A stretch of 64,000 nt of DNA from NCBI RefSeq assembly GCF_003583365.1, contig NZ_QXED01000007.1, positions 186,001 to 250,000 of the forward strand, in the 5' to 3' direction. Shown one piece after another: positions 38,329-47,623 of the stretch. The translations under genes were made by a program, and so were the position numbers. Under the pieces are notes generated by a model. It made no database searches. It had not been told where the DNA came from and worked only from the letters and a program-made list of their open reading frames with translations. The first letter of the stretch is position 1. Each line of letters opens with the position of its first letter. Source of the DNA: Fibrisoma montanum (GTDB lineage: Bacteria > Bacteroidota > Bacteroidia > Cytophagales > Spirosomataceae).

Positions 38329-38838
38329 CTATCGGGGTTCATTGCCAAACTTCTCATCCCGGCCCGACGTATCCGGCTGTCCCGTCAGGGCGCCCTTGGC
38401 CATTTCAAACAACTGCATCATTTTACCCCCCGGCCGGTCCCAGTATTCGCCCGAATGCGTCGTCACTTTGAGCAACGTAATGTTCGGGTCGTTTTTACCG
38501 TTCGGGAACCAGGTCTTCAGCACATCGTTCCACAACGCATCAATCTTCCGCTGATCGTCGACTACCTCCGCATTGCCCGAAATAGCTACGTAGGTTTCGG
38601 CCCCTGTATCCACAAACCCCAGACTCACCCGATCATTTTCCTGAATTTCACGTACTTTGTTCGAATCCTTGTAGGTAAAAAACCACATCGTGCCGTCTTC
38701 ATCCACCCCGTGCGTTGCCATCGGCCGGCTATGAAATTCGCCATCCTCGCGCTGTGTCGTCAGCATGGCCGTCCGAATGTCCTTAATTTCCTCCTTTAGC
38801 TTGTGAAGCTCCAGAGGCTGCAACGTTTGTGTTTGCAT
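38329..38838 (-). CDS. Pyridoxamine 5'-phosphate oxidase-like (general stress protein 26 type)
   Basis: 169 residues. A split-barrel flavin-binding fold is suggested by RTAMLTTQREDGEFHSRPM, MWFFTYKDS and VSLGFVDT blocks, typical of the stress-protein-26 group. It may bind FMN or a related cofactor; the reaction is unknown. It starts at an ATG with an AT-rich upstream region and is monocistronic. The small ORF at 38925 is divergent from it. Confidence 0.85.
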   Translation of the reverse strand: MQTQTLQPLELHKLKEEIKDIRTAMLTTQREDGEFHSRPMATHGVDEDGTMWFFTYKDSNKVREIQENDRVSLGFVDTGAETYVAISGNAEVVDDQRKIDALWNDVLKTWFPNGKNDPNITLLKVTTHSGEYWDRPGGKMMQLFEMAKGALTGQPDTSGRDEKFGNEPR

Positions 38839-38924
38839 AAGTGCTGTTGATTGTGTGCATATTCTTAACTATATATCTTTAGTAGGGTTTTGTCAGTTTG
38901 ATTAACAATTCTGAAACTGAGGCA

Positions 38925-39095
38925 ATGGCCCAACAGATCGCAACCCAAGTTTACAGAAACCGAACTCCTGTTCAGAAACACTACGTTCAACAGCGATTAG
39001 TCAACCAAGAAAGAGGCCTTTCGGGGATGGAAACAGTTGAAAGCATCCGGCCTGTACGGTCAGGTATTGAGAACCTGACCGTACAGGCCGAATAG
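38925..39095 (+). CDS. Possible small protein (56 residues)
   Basis: Begins MAQQIATQVYRNRT at an ATG preceded by GAGGCA-like purines. No family recognised. Its last 15 codons overlap the hairpin at 39048-39090, which reads as the 3' end of the neighbouring minus-strand regulator gene. A real small gene or chance are both possible. Confidence 0.35.
   Translation: MAQQIATQVYRNRTPVQKHYVQQRLVNQERGLSGMETVESIRPVRSGIENLTVQAE
39048..39090. terminator. Long hairpin after the XRE regulator gene
   Basis: 18-bp perfect stem (CGGCCTGTACGGTCAGGT and complement) with a 7-base loop, 20 bases beyond the regulator stop. A T-run is weak on both strands. Confidence 0.65.
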
Positions 39096-39109
39096 ATCAG
39101 TTCGGGACG

Positions 39110-40327
39110 TTACAGCCGCTCTACTTCGAATCGCAATTCATCGACCAGTTGTTTCAGCCGGTCGGTATTGGGGGCGGGCAGGGGTAGTTGCTGGCTCACG
39201 AAGGCCTTCACCTCCCAGACTTCCAGCACATCTTTCAGGGCAATTTCGCGGCTGGGTACACTGGCTTTATCGGCCGTCAGCAACAGGGTGCCTTTCACCT
39301 TCACCTGACTGAATACCCGGCGGCAATGCAGCTCCGGCCGGGTGCCCTGAATGAGAAGCACGTAAAGCCGACCGTCGACAATATCGAACCAGTTGCGAAC
39401 AAACTGCCCCACGAGCAAAGCGCCGGGATAGGCAAAATCGGCATCCGCTTCAAAAGCGCGGTACTGGCCTTCGGGTAGGGTCGGCAAATGCATCACGGGC
39501 AGTTGACCCACAAAATCAGTCTGCTGATACCGCTGGGTGTAATCGCCGAACGCCGACAGCATTACAACCGGAATGTTCGCCTGGGCGGTCTGTGAACCGG
39601 CGCTGGATCGGGGCGCTGCGTTTCCGTCAAAGACGTTGTTGAAACTCAGCGAATCCGGTGCTGCATACGCCGGGCGGGTTGTAGCCGGACCAGAGGCAGA
39701 CGTACCGAAGAGCCGATCGACGGGGGCATGACCGGGTGCGTTGGCCTGCACGCGCCGGAACGTCATCGGCTGGGCCAGCAACCGGATTCCGGTGGTCCGC
39801 CGGGGAGCCGGTGGGGTAAACGGAACCGTAGCGGGCGATGTCGGCCGGTTTTCTGTTGGCCGGACCGGGGGCGTAATGACCGGCGGCACCAGTGGCAACG
39901 TAGCCCGTTCGGGTGGGCGGTTCTCCTCCGGTGCCCGGTAGTACTTGTTCAGCAGGTTCGACAGCGGCTGCGGCTCAGGGCCCGGAACGGGTTCCGGCTG
40001 CGCGAACATATCCGACAGATCGGGGTGGATACCGGCCTGCTCCGTTGATTTTTCGTAGCGGGGTTCCGACGACCGGGCGGGCTGGCCGAGGGGGATGCTC
40101 AGGTTGGGCGTCTCGCGAAGTTTCCGTAAATCCTGCCGGGTCAGTAACTCAACCGTCGTGTTAAACGCCTTGGCGATGGCCTGCATGTTTTGCTGGTTCG
40201 GATTGGCGCGGGCTTCTTCGTAAGCCCCTAACAACGAGCGTTTGATGTTTATTTTCCTGGCAAACTGTTCCTGCGTTAGCCCATTGAGTTTGCGCAGGTA
40301 TCGGATATTTTCACTGACGAGCGACAT
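39110..40327 (-). CDS. XRE-type transcription regulator with S24-like C-terminal domain
   Basis: 405 residues. Helix-turn-helix of the Cro/CI type at about 7-62 (LTQEQFARKINIKRSLLGAYE), a long proline-rich linker (about 75-240), then a C-terminal beta domain resembling the S24/LexA fold (about 255-400). The place of the catalytic serine (YRAFEADGDSM in active relatives) reads YRAFEADADF, so it probably does not self-cleave. Likely a repressor or activator that binds DNA as a dimer. Its target is unknown. Divergent from an aldehyde dehydrogenase with a 135-base gap that may hold its site. Confidence 0.85.
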   Translation of the reverse strand: MSLVSENIRYLRKLNGLTQEQFARKINIKRSLLGAYEEARANPNQQNMQAIAKAFNTTVELLTRQDLRKLRETPNLSIPLGQPARSSEPRYEKSTEQAGIHPDLSDMFAQPEPVPGPEPQPLSNLLNKYYRAPEENRPPERATLPLVPPVITPPVRPTENRPTSPATVPFTPPAPRRTTGIRLLAQPMTFRRVQANAPGHAPVDRLFGTSASGPATTRPAYAAPDSLSFNNVFDGNAAPRSSAGSQTAQANIPVVMLSAFGDYTQRYQQTDFVGQLPVMHLPTLPEGQYRAFEADADFAYPGALLVGQFVRNWFDIVDGRLYVLLIQGTRPELHCRRVFSQVKVKGTLLLTADKASVPSREIALKDVLEVWEVKAFVSQQLPLPAPNTDRLKQLVDELRFEVERL

Positions 40328-40462
40328 CCGGTCGGGGTTAATTGTAAATTTTAGCTAAGATATGCGTTTCCGGTTTTAAATGCCAACCGTAACAAACAGA
40401 CCCATTCGTTTGTATTTTTAATGTATTGATTTGCAGGAAACTCACTCCAGCCTACCGAACCT

Positions 40463-41893
40463 ATGATTACGCTGCCTACTGAAACCGAGCTCCGCCATAC
40501 GTTGCGGGCTCTCTTTGATACCCAGCGCCGACACGCCCCCCAGCAGGCTCTGACCACCGCCGACCAGCGCATCGAGCGCATCCGGCGGGTTCAGCGGTGG
40601 ATTACCGACCACGAAGCCGATATCCAGAAGGCCATGTACGACGACTTCCGGAAACCGGCGGTCGAGGTATCGCTGGCGGAACTGTATGCCGTACTCAGCG
40701 AAATCAAATACACGGCCAAACACCTGAAGCAGTGGATGAAACCGCAGCGCGTACCCACGCCCGTCAGCCTGATTGGTACCAAAAGCCACATCCGGCACGA
40801 GCCGAAAGGCAACGTACTGATCCTGGCGCCGTGGAACTACCCGTTCTCGCTGATTGTCCGCCCGCTGGTATCGGCTATCGCGGCCGGGAACGTCGCCATG
40901 CTGAAGCCGTCGGAGATGACACCCCACACGGCCGCGTTGCTGCACCGCATGATCGACGAGTTGTTCCCGCCCGAGGAGGTCGCCCTGGTTGAAGGCGACG
41001 CCGGTGTAGCGCAGGCGCTGCTCGACCTGCCGTTCAACCACATCTTTTTTACGGGGAGTCCGGCCGTTGGGCGGATTGTGATGGCGGCTGCGGCTAACCA
41101 TCTGGCATCGGTCACGCTCGAACTCGGCGGCAAATCGCCCGCCATCGTCGACGAAACAGCCGACCTTAGTCAGGCAGCCGGACAACTGGCCTGGGGCAAA
41201 TACATCAACAACGGCCAGACCTGCATCGCCCCGGATTATCTGCTGGTGCATCAGTCGGTGAAAGAGCCGTTCATGAACGCATTCCGGCAAACCGTAGAGA
41301 CGATGTACCGCCCGAACGGCCAGCCCGCCGACGCATCGGACAGTTACGCCCGGATCGTTAACCGCAGGCATTTTCAGCGCATCCGCGACTTGCTGGATGA
41401 AGCCGTCCAGAAAGGTGCGACCGTAACGATTGGCGGCCGGATGAACGAAGCCGACAATTTCATCGAGCCTACCGTAGTCGAAGGCGTATCGGACGACATG
41501 CGCATCATGCAGGAAGAGATTTTTGGTCCGGTGCTGCCCGTGCTGACGTACACAAATCTGGACGATGCGCTGCGGGTGGTCAATACCCGCGAAAAACCCC
41601 TGGCCTTGTATATACACAGCCGCAGTCGACGGAACATCCAGTACGTACTGGACCGGACCTCGGCCGGCGATACGGTCGTCAACGAAACGATGCTTCAGTT
41701 CGGGAACGTAGAGCTACCGTTCGGTGGCGTCAACAACAGCGGGCTGGGCAAGTCGAACGGCTTCTTCAGCTTCCAGGAGTTTTCGAACCAGCGGGGCGTG
41801 ATGGTACGTGAATTCGGGACCATGAAATTCCTGTATCCACCCTACACCGACAAGGTCAGGAAGCTGATCGGCTGGCTGACGAAGTACGTGTAG
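40463..41893 (+). CDS. Aldehyde dehydrogenase (class 3-like)
   Basis: 476 residues. Catalytic Cys in NNGQTCIAPDY, base Glu in TLELGGKSP, and cofactor contacts in APWNYPFSL and FTGSPAVGR are intact. The short C-terminal region ending in a hydrophobic LIGWLTKYV stretch resembles class 3 / fatty-aldehyde dehydrogenases, which oxidise medium-chain aldehydes with NAD(P). Cytosolic or membrane-associated. It is divergent from the XRE gene and has no clear downstream partner. Confidence 0.9.
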   Translation: MITLPTETELRHTLRALFDTQRRHAPQQALTTADQRIERIRRVQRWITDHEADIQKAMYDDFRKPAVEVSLAELYAVLSEIKYTAKHLKQWMKPQRVPTPVSLIGTKSHIRHEPKGNVLILAPWNYPFSLIVRPLVSAIAAGNVAMLKPSEMTPHTAALLHRMIDELFPPEEVALVEGDAGVAQALLDLPFNHIFFTGSPAVGRIVMAAAANHLASVTLELGGKSPAIVDETADLSQAAGQLAWGKYINNGQTCIAPDYLLVHQSVKEPFMNAFRQTVETMYRPNGQPADASDSYARIVNRRHFQRIRDLLDEAVQKGATVTIGGRMNEADNFIEPTVVEGVSDDMRIMQEEIFGPVLPVLTYTNLDDALRVVNTREKPLALYIHSRSRRNIQYVLDRTSAGDTVVNETMLQFGNVELPFGGVNNSGLGKSNGFFSFQEFSNQRGVMVREFGTMKFLYPPYTDKVRKLIGWLTKYV

Positions 41894-42013
41894 CTTTTCA
41901 CCAGTAGCCCCAGAGGTACTGAATAAGCCGGTACGGTTCATAACGAGTACGCGATGCCCGACGCCGAGGTTGACGGCCATCGTATACGCACACGCTACGT
42001 AGAGCAGCCCGGA

Positions 42014-44179
42014 TTAGTCAACCTTCAGGGAAACGCTTTTGCCGGTATAGACGCCCTGGGGTAAATCCACAATGAACAGGGTGGTGTTTTGTTCGGCATC
42101 GACCAGGGTACGGTAGTTTTCGCCTTTGCCATTGTACAGACCCGTCACCGAAAGCACCATCCGGTTCAGCTTTCTCGACGGGTCAGCCACGGTCAGTTCC
42201 TTCAGTCGGCCACCCTGCATTTTCAGCATGGCCATACCCTGGCTGTCCAGGCCCACTTTTACACCTTGCGCGATGTCGACAGTTCCTGCCTTGTAAAAAG
42301 CCAACTGCGTAATTCCCGCCTGGCCATGTTTTACCGCCTGTAGGTCACGGGTGTTGGCGAGGATCTCGATGGAGCGATTCGTGTTGGCGGTCTGGGCTAC
42401 CTGCTCCTCCGACACAGCCGGTACGACAATGTATTGATACGAAGCCCCAGCCGGTTTGCTGCCGTGGTCGAACCACAACGCAAATACGTCTTCGCTGACC
42501 AGTTCCTTACTGATGTTTTTCTGATCGGTAATGTCCGACCAGCGGCCCGTTTCGGTCTGATTGGACAGGCCCACGGTGACCGGCTGAGGAAAGATATAGC
42601 CTACCCTGTCGTGATGAACCCATTTAACCTTGTCGAGGGTTCGGCTCCCTTTCGGAACAGACTGGACCTTACCGTCCTGCATCATGCGTACATCACTCCG
42701 CATCAGCACCTGATTGATGGTGGTAACGACCGGCATCGCAGGCTTTGCCGTAATATCGGTACCCAGACACACATACTCTTCGTCAAAAAAGAACCACGCT
42801 TTCCTGGCTTCCACCCCATCGTGCGGACTCTTGAAGTCGAAAACGACCGCGCCGAATAAGCCGTCCGTCACCGCGCCCACAAAATCGGTCAGCCCGTCTT
42901 TCTGAATCTGATCAGGCCCGGGCAGGCTGGGCTTCTGCAGGGTGGTTGTCCCCGAAATCTTCTGCCAGTTGTACACCGGCCAGATGTTGTGGTATTCATC
43001 GCCTTTCAGCATCAGGTAATTGGTACCATCGGCGCGGTGATGGGTCAGTTTACCAGGGCCGTTGTAGGGTTCTTCCATGTTGCGGTTGCGGGTCGAAAAC
43101 ATCCGCACCGTGGTGTAGAACGTAGGGCGCTGGAACACAAAGTGCTCGGTTTGCCAGAAGAACTTGGCGAACGACGCCGAAGGCCTGGCGTCACCTTTGC
43201 GCAGCCGGATGATTTCTTCCAGTTCGGCTTTGCGGTAATCCGTACTGATCAACACCCGCTCTATTTCAAGCGTGCTCTGCGGCTGGAAGGTGGCCTTGCC
43301 AGAAATACTACGGTTCTTGACGCTGATGTCTTCGTAGACGCCGTACACCATCTGTTTATAGATCCCGTCAAGGTAGTAGTCGACGAGTTGGTTCAGTTTC
43401 TCTTTGGCGAAGGCGTATCTGGTGCCCGCTACGTAGTACGACCACTCGCCGTAGGCGTTGGCATATTTTCCGTAGCCGTAGGAAGAGGTGTTGTTGACCC
43501 GGTCTACCCGGTGGTGGAAACTGTAATCGTGCTGCAGGCCCCGTTCGCCGGTCGCGAATTTCATCTCCCCCTCAATAATCCTGATGACGGTATCGAACGC
43601 CTGATGATCATTAAGAAACAGCAGATTCTTGGCCAGAATGCCCGCAATCACAATCCGGTCACCGCTGGGGCGGGCACCCGACGCGTTCATGTTGGCCCGG
43701 CCAATCATGGGCTGGGCTTTGGCCACGAGGTCTTTAGGCAGTTCGTCGCCGATCACCAGCATCAGGTTAACCAGATTCGTGGGGGTTGTAATCTGGTTAT
43801 CGTGCCAGTTGTCGCCCACAAAATCGTTTCTGACCCAATATGCCAGCCCGTTGATGATACGCTCTTTCAACTGCCGGTTTCGGTAATACGTCGACGACTT
43901 GTTCTTATACGCTCTGGCCATATAGACCAGATCACGCGTGTGACCTCCGTGCGGAAAGCCGGCCGTTCGACTCAGGTCTTCGTAGTTGATTCCCCGAAAG
44001 CTGCCGTCGTCGTTCATCCTGGCCATCATGCCCTCTACCTGGCTGTCGACAATTTTGCCGGCCATCAGGTCAGTCACCACGCGCTCTTTAATGAGCCTGA
44101 GATCGTTCTGGGCCAGGCAGCCGGAGACAAACAGAAGCGCAACCGGCAGAGATACCAGCCAACGGGGGATGAATTTCAT
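42014..44179 (-). CDS. Polysaccharide lyase family 8 lipoprotein
   Basis: About 721 residues from the ATG at 44179; an upstream ATG at 44197 adds six. The N terminus is a lipoprotein signal (LLFVSGC, lipidated Cys21). Then follow an alpha-toroid domain (about 30-380) and beta-sandwich domains. NWHDNQI, DYSFHHR and NNTSSYGYGKYA hold the asparagine, histidine and tyrosine expected of chondroitin AC/hyaluronate-type lyases. It cleaves uronic-acid polysaccharide by beta-elimination at the cell surface or periplasm. Substrate (chondroitin, hyaluronan, xanthan or similar) is undecided. A sugar isomerase gene lies upstream on the same strand. Confidence 0.9.
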   Translation of the reverse strand: MKFIPRWLVSLPVALLFVSGCLAQNDLRLIKERVVTDLMAGKIVDSQVEGMMARMNDDGSFRGINYEDLSRTAGFPHGGHTRDLVYMARAYKNKSSTYYRNRQLKERIINGLAYWVRNDFVGDNWHDNQITTPTNLVNLMLVIGDELPKDLVAKAQPMIGRANMNASGARPSGDRIVIAGILAKNLLFLNDHQAFDTVIRIIEGEMKFATGERGLQHDYSFHHRVDRVNNTSSYGYGKYANAYGEWSYYVAGTRYAFAKEKLNQLVDYYLDGIYKQMVYGVYEDISVKNRSISGKATFQPQSTLEIERVLISTDYRKAELEEIIRLRKGDARPSASFAKFFWQTEHFVFQRPTFYTTVRMFSTRNRNMEEPYNGPGKLTHHRADGTNYLMLKGDEYHNIWPVYNWQKISGTTTLQKPSLPGPDQIQKDGLTDFVGAVTDGLFGAVVFDFKSPHDGVEARKAWFFFDEEYVCLGTDITAKPAMPVVTTINQVLMRSDVRMMQDGKVQSVPKGSRTLDKVKWVHHDRVGYIFPQPVTVGLSNQTETGRWSDITDQKNISKELVSEDVFALWFDHGSKPAGASYQYIVVPAVSEEQVAQTANTNRSIEILANTRDLQAVKHGQAGITQLAFYKAGTVDIAQGVKVGLDSQGMAMLKMQGGRLKELTVADPSRKLNRMVLSVTGLYNGKGENYRTLVDAEQNTTLFIVDLPQGVYTGKSVSLKVD

Positions 44180-44278
44180 GGAGAGTAAAGTAAACATCTA
44201 ACGTAGATCACCGAATTACAACCAATCTGGTTTGCCGATACAACACTCTACCGAACACTTACCAGTGGGCATGAGGGT

Positions 44279-45160
44279 TTATAGCTTACTGACCATCCGG
44301 TCAAAAACAGCCCGCTGCACCTTCAGGGAAGCTATCTTATCGGGCGGATTGGTATGGCATTCCAGCAGGACCCAGCCGGTATAGTTCATGTTGACCAGAT
44401 TGGTCAGCAGCTCGGTATAGGGGTAGTCGGTTCGGTCAAGTTCACGTACGTGGCAGGTGGCACCGAACCGGTCTTTGACCAGATTGAAATTATAAGCAAA
44501 CCCCTTCCCGTTCAGGTCCTGGGGGTTACAGTTCCAGCAGATGGTGGCATTCGGATGAGACGCAATGTCCATAATTCGCTTGGTTATGGGCAGTTCCTGG
44601 GTTTCTTCCCCGTGCACTTCCAGCCGGATCTGCTGCCCAAATTCGGCGCCGTACCGGGCCAGTTCGTTCAGCGATTCGCCGATCTGGGTCAGCGTCTTCT
44701 CAACCGGAACTTCCTTATGCAGCCCGTTAGGCTTCACCTTCACGCCCGACCCACCCACATCGGCGCTTAACCGGATAAACGCCTTTGCCCGCTCAATAGA
44801 CGCCTTAACCCGCTCCTGTTCAATGAAATCGAACTGCTGATTGGTACCGAAACCCACCAGTTGGACCGGGCTGTCGGTAAATCGCTGTTTGACCTCCCGG
44901 CGTTGGGCCGCCGTAAGTTCGGGCGTTACGTTATGCGCATGATCCACGCGGAGTTCGACGCCCTGAATGCCGGTATCCGCGCAGTTTTTCAGCAGCGTGG
45001 GCAAGTCCCAGTCTTTGCCCCACAGGTACGTAACAAGTCCGAGTTTGATGGCCGACTTCTTCAGGGTTGGTTCAGCAACAACCGTTGGGCCCGACAGGAA
45101 AGAAGCGCCGGTCAGCAGGGCCAGGTCCTTGAGAAATGTTTTCCTATCAATAGCAACCAT
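44279..45160 (-). CDS. Exported sugar phosphate isomerase/epimerase-like protein
   Basis: 293 residues from the ATG at 45160, preferred over an upstream start that would put the export signal inside the protein. The signal reads DRKTFLKDLALLTGASFLSG, a Tat-like motif with RK instead of RR. The TIM barrel shows GVELRVDHAH, RLEVHGEE and NCNPQDL blocks. It precedes the polysaccharide lyase by about 100 bases on the same strand, which suggests joint use of a uronic-acid polymer. Reaction not known. Confidence 0.82.
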   Translation of the reverse strand: MVAIDRKTFLKDLALLTGASFLSGPTVVAEPTLKKSAIKLGLVTYLWGKDWDLPTLLKNCADTGIQGVELRVDHAHNVTPELTAAQRREVKQRFTDSPVQLVGFGTNQQFDFIEQERVKASIERAKAFIRLSADVGGSGVKVKPNGLHKEVPVEKTLTQIGESLNELARYGAEFGQQIRLEVHGEETQELPITKRIMDIASHPNATICWNCNPQDLNGKGFAYNFNLVKDRFGATCHVRELDRTDYPYTELLTNLVNMNYTGWVLLECHTNPPDKIASLKVQRAVFDRMVSKL

Positions 45161-45281
45161 ACTGGGCAGACTTAGGACGTGACGATTGCCGAAACGCTGA
45201 ACGCGTAACGGCTTTACGGGAAAAGACGCCTGCCGGGGTTTACTACCTATCGGGTAAGAGACACATCCAATGTGTTGGGAG

Positions 45282-45893
45282 CTATTGAGCAATCCACCCG
45301 ACGTTTCGGCGCCACGTATCGTACTCGTTCTGCGCGGCCTGCCTCTCGCCGGCCGTTCGTTGTTTTTCCTGCTCAGCTTGCCTCTGGGCTGTCAATTCTG
45401 TTAATCGCTCCTCAAGGGTGTTCAGTCCCAGTTGCTGACGGCGTTGGTTCACCTGGTCGACAGACGCATCAAGCACGTAAGGAACAAGTTGGCCCTGGTC
45501 ATCGTCCACGAACTGAGTCCCGTACGACTGCGGACGATTCTCGAACATAGCAATGCGGTCTGAGAGAAAAGCGACGTTGACCGGATCAATAGTACCGGTA
45601 GTTTCCTGCTCTTTCATCAAAACCAGACAGCTTTTCATGAAGGCAGGCCAGCTGATCGCATGCTGAACAATCAACCAGGCAGCCTGGCTGGCTTCTTCGC
45701 CCACCTGCTCCTGAGTAGGCCAGCCAATCTCAGCGATTATCTCCTGAAGTCGGCGGGCGTTTTCGAGGTGGACTTGTTCCATCTCCGGATTGTAGCCACC
45801 GAATAAGGTGCCTTCGTCGACAAGCCGCTGTCTTACGTCAAGGTCGTGCTTACGGCGTTCGATTAATTCCTGAGCAATAGCGGTGTGTACCAT
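45282..45893 (-). CDS. DUF6624-like protein
   Basis: 203 residues from the ATG at 45893; the upstream reading frame has a weaker start. The IGWPTQEQVGEEASQAAWLI stretch followed by VQHA is typical of the DUF6624 family, common in Bacteroidota and of unknown function. The C-terminal 50 residues are Gln/Glu-rich and helical. It borders the cassette-like region on its left and could be its last member or ordinary chromosome. Confidence 0.7.
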   Translation of the reverse strand: MVHTAIAQELIERRKHDLDVRQRLVDEGTLFGGYNPEMEQVHLENARRLQEIIAEIGWPTQEQVGEEASQAAWLIVQHAISWPAFMKSCLVLMKEQETTGTIDPVNVAFLSDRIAMFENRPQSYGTQFVDDDQGQLVPYVLDASVDQVNQRRQQLGLNTLEERLTELTAQRQAEQEKQRTAGERQAAQNEYDTWRRNVGWIAQ

Positions 45894-45979
45894 CTGAACC
45901 GAAGTGAACGGATAGGTTGACGGCGGACCGGCCCAACTATGAACTGTCGCACATACTCTTTCAAACACATTTTGGGCGA

Positions 45980-46022
45980 TCTAACCAACAACTCCGCGTG
46001 ATGGTGATCCAACAAGTTAGAG
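45980..46022 (-). other. Left-end relic of an attC-like site
   Basis: AACTCCGCGTGATGGTGAT here is close to the AACGACTCCATGTGGTGAT start of the site at 53601. CTAAC at the left and GTTAG at the right give a short inverted pair. It lacks the rest of a full site. It may mark the left limit of the array. Confidence 0.3.
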
Positions 46023-46104
46023 CAAAGCAATGTACCTAATCCCTTTATACATCTGCTGGAATGCGCTTTTGAATTACAGCCAACTGATTATTAACATTCA
46101 TCCA

Positions 46105-46167
46105 AAAAGTTATTTTAACAGATCCTCTGAGGTCGTTTGCACACGAACTCGGTGACAGTTGGGCTGC
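46105..46167 (-). repeat. 63-bp direct repeat, copy 1, holding an attC-like site
   Basis: Matches 47561-47623 at 60 of 63 bases, same orientation. Inside, TTTTAAC (46113-46119) and GTTGGGC (46158-46164) are the outer core boxes. GAGGTCG and CGAACTC pair with one unpaired base, as L boxes of attC do. It follows the TraB-like gene. Confidence 0.55.
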
Positions 46168-46246
46168 TTTGTTTGACTTGGTGACTTGCTTCATATCGAC
46201 CGAAAGCGGCTCCATACGAAGCGTACAAAACGCATCTCTTATTTTA

Positions 46247-47023
46247 TCAATCGTAAGAGTTTTTGATTTCAAAATTATTTTCCTTGAGCATTTCAACTAA
46301 TGCATACTTGTGGTCGTTACCTACAAAAACAACTATTCTCTTTCCTTTGAATTCTTTGGCGTATTTAATAATATTTTCTGTCATTATCTTATTTCTCTTG
46401 TTCCAATAGTTTTTTCTAAGCTCTGCAAAACTCACCCACTTCTCCAAATCTTTAGTTCTTTTTGCTATGGAAATCATCAGTTCAAAGTTTATTTTATTCT
46501 TTAAAGCAAGGAATTTAGTTGCCACGTCAGAATTTGATTCCTTCAATGAATTAAACTTTAAACTTGAATAGCTACTCAAAGCTAAGAGTAAGATTTCAAA
46601 ATCAACTTTACAATCTTCTGATAATTTATTACTTTTATAAAAATCTAACATTTCCTTAAACATATTATTTTCTTTTACTTGGTAATTTTCTTTTTCATAA
46701 AAATCGTGCCTTCCGTTAATATCAAACGGCCGTAACTGTGTTCCTCGCTGTTGCTTGTATTTATAACTAGCAATATTCTCATTGGTTGTTAAATAATCAT
46801 TTATTGAATATTTAGATGTATTAAAATTATAATCTTTGTCAAAGTGTTTCTCTTCCAATTCAATTAGAATTAAATCTGGCTTTATCTTATTTAAAGCAGC
46901 GGTTAGTGTATCTGGATTGATGTAATTATTTTTCTCGTGCGCTGTTCCAATTAACCATATTTTATTTTGGCCATAGCCGATAGAAGTGATAAGTAAGATG
47001 GGGATCAGAAAAAGTAATTTCAT
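46247..47023 (-). CDS. TraB/GumN-like secreted protein
   Basis: 258 residues. A signal peptide (MKLLFLIPILLITSIGYG) precedes IWLIGTAHEKNN and a PDLILIELEE strand, the opening blocks of the TraB/PrgY-GumN fold; a GNDHKYAL block near the end fits the family's third motif. Function of the family is not settled (possibly a metalloprotease-like fold). The gene is far AT-richer than its surroundings, a sign of transfer. It is flanked by a 63-bp direct repeat on both sides, and so looks like a cassette. Confidence 0.75.
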   Translation of the reverse strand: MKLLFLIPILLITSIGYGQNKIWLIGTAHEKNNYINPDTLTAALNKIKPDLILIELEEKHFDKDYNFNTSKYSINDYLTTNENIASYKYKQQRGTQLRPFDINGRHDFYEKENYQVKENNMFKEMLDFYKSNKLSEDCKVDFEILLLALSSYSSLKFNSLKESNSDVATKFLALKNKINFELMISIAKRTKDLEKWVSFAELRKNYWNKRNKIMTENIIKYAKEFKGKRIVVFVGNDHKYALVEMLKENNFEIKNSYD

Positions 47024-47420
47024 AAAATTGTCTAGTAATTTTTTAATCGTAAAAGCCCAAAATATAACAAACCCGGCTTATGTCAATCCAACCTGATAGA
47101 TGTCATATTGAGGTGTTTGGCTGTCAACTTCATTGTACTTCATCTATCTGTCTGACTAACCCCAGCGTTTAGTGTGTCGACCAAAACTCCGAAATATGAA
47201 TTTAAAGCGTGTCTATCTGACAAGTGCGGCTTGTCACCCGAATGCGGCACTCACATTTTACTTTTTGTCTCTGCGTCCAATGCCCTAAATGGTGATGGAT
47301 GCGAGTTCTATACTTCAGAACAAATCCTGACAGCACTTTTAAACCAATTGTTTGATGTGTTTCAATACCAAATTACTTTGAAGTTGTTTAGGATTCAAGG
47401 AAAGAAAATAAGAAGAGGAC

Positions 47421-47512
47421 GTTTTTGTCATTCCGACACCAGGAGGAATCGTCTGTAGCTCGAGGAGTGATCGTCGGCGAAGATTCCTCCTGGCGTCGGA
47501 ATGACAAAAAAC
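47421..47512. repeat. MITE-like hairpin (copy 2 of GTCATYCCGAC family)
   Basis: Arms GTTTTTGTCATTCCGAC... and the complement, about 30 bp with one mismatch, around a 31-base loop. It is related to the inner hairpin at 29884-29982 (TTTTTGTCATCCCGAC). No gene inside. Confidence 0.8.
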
Positions 47513-47560
47513 ACGCTCGGAATGAAACCCTAAACAGCTTCTTCATAAGCTAGCAACATT

Positions 47561-47623
47561 AAAAGTTATTTTAACAGATCCTCTGGGGTCGTTTGCACAC
47601 GAACTCGGTGGCGGTTGGGCTGC
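47561..47623 (-). repeat. 63-bp direct repeat, copy 2, holding an attC-like site
   Basis: Core boxes TTTTAAC (47569-47575) and GTTGGGC (47614-47620). Near-identical to copy 1 at 46105-46167, 1456 bases away. Lies after the methyltransferase gene, read on the minus strand. Confidence 0.55.

Noticed and set aside
47174-47458. 94-codon plus-strand frame in the cassette region
   Set aside because: It runs through spacer motifs and into the MITE-like hairpin, and it is opposite to every other gene there.
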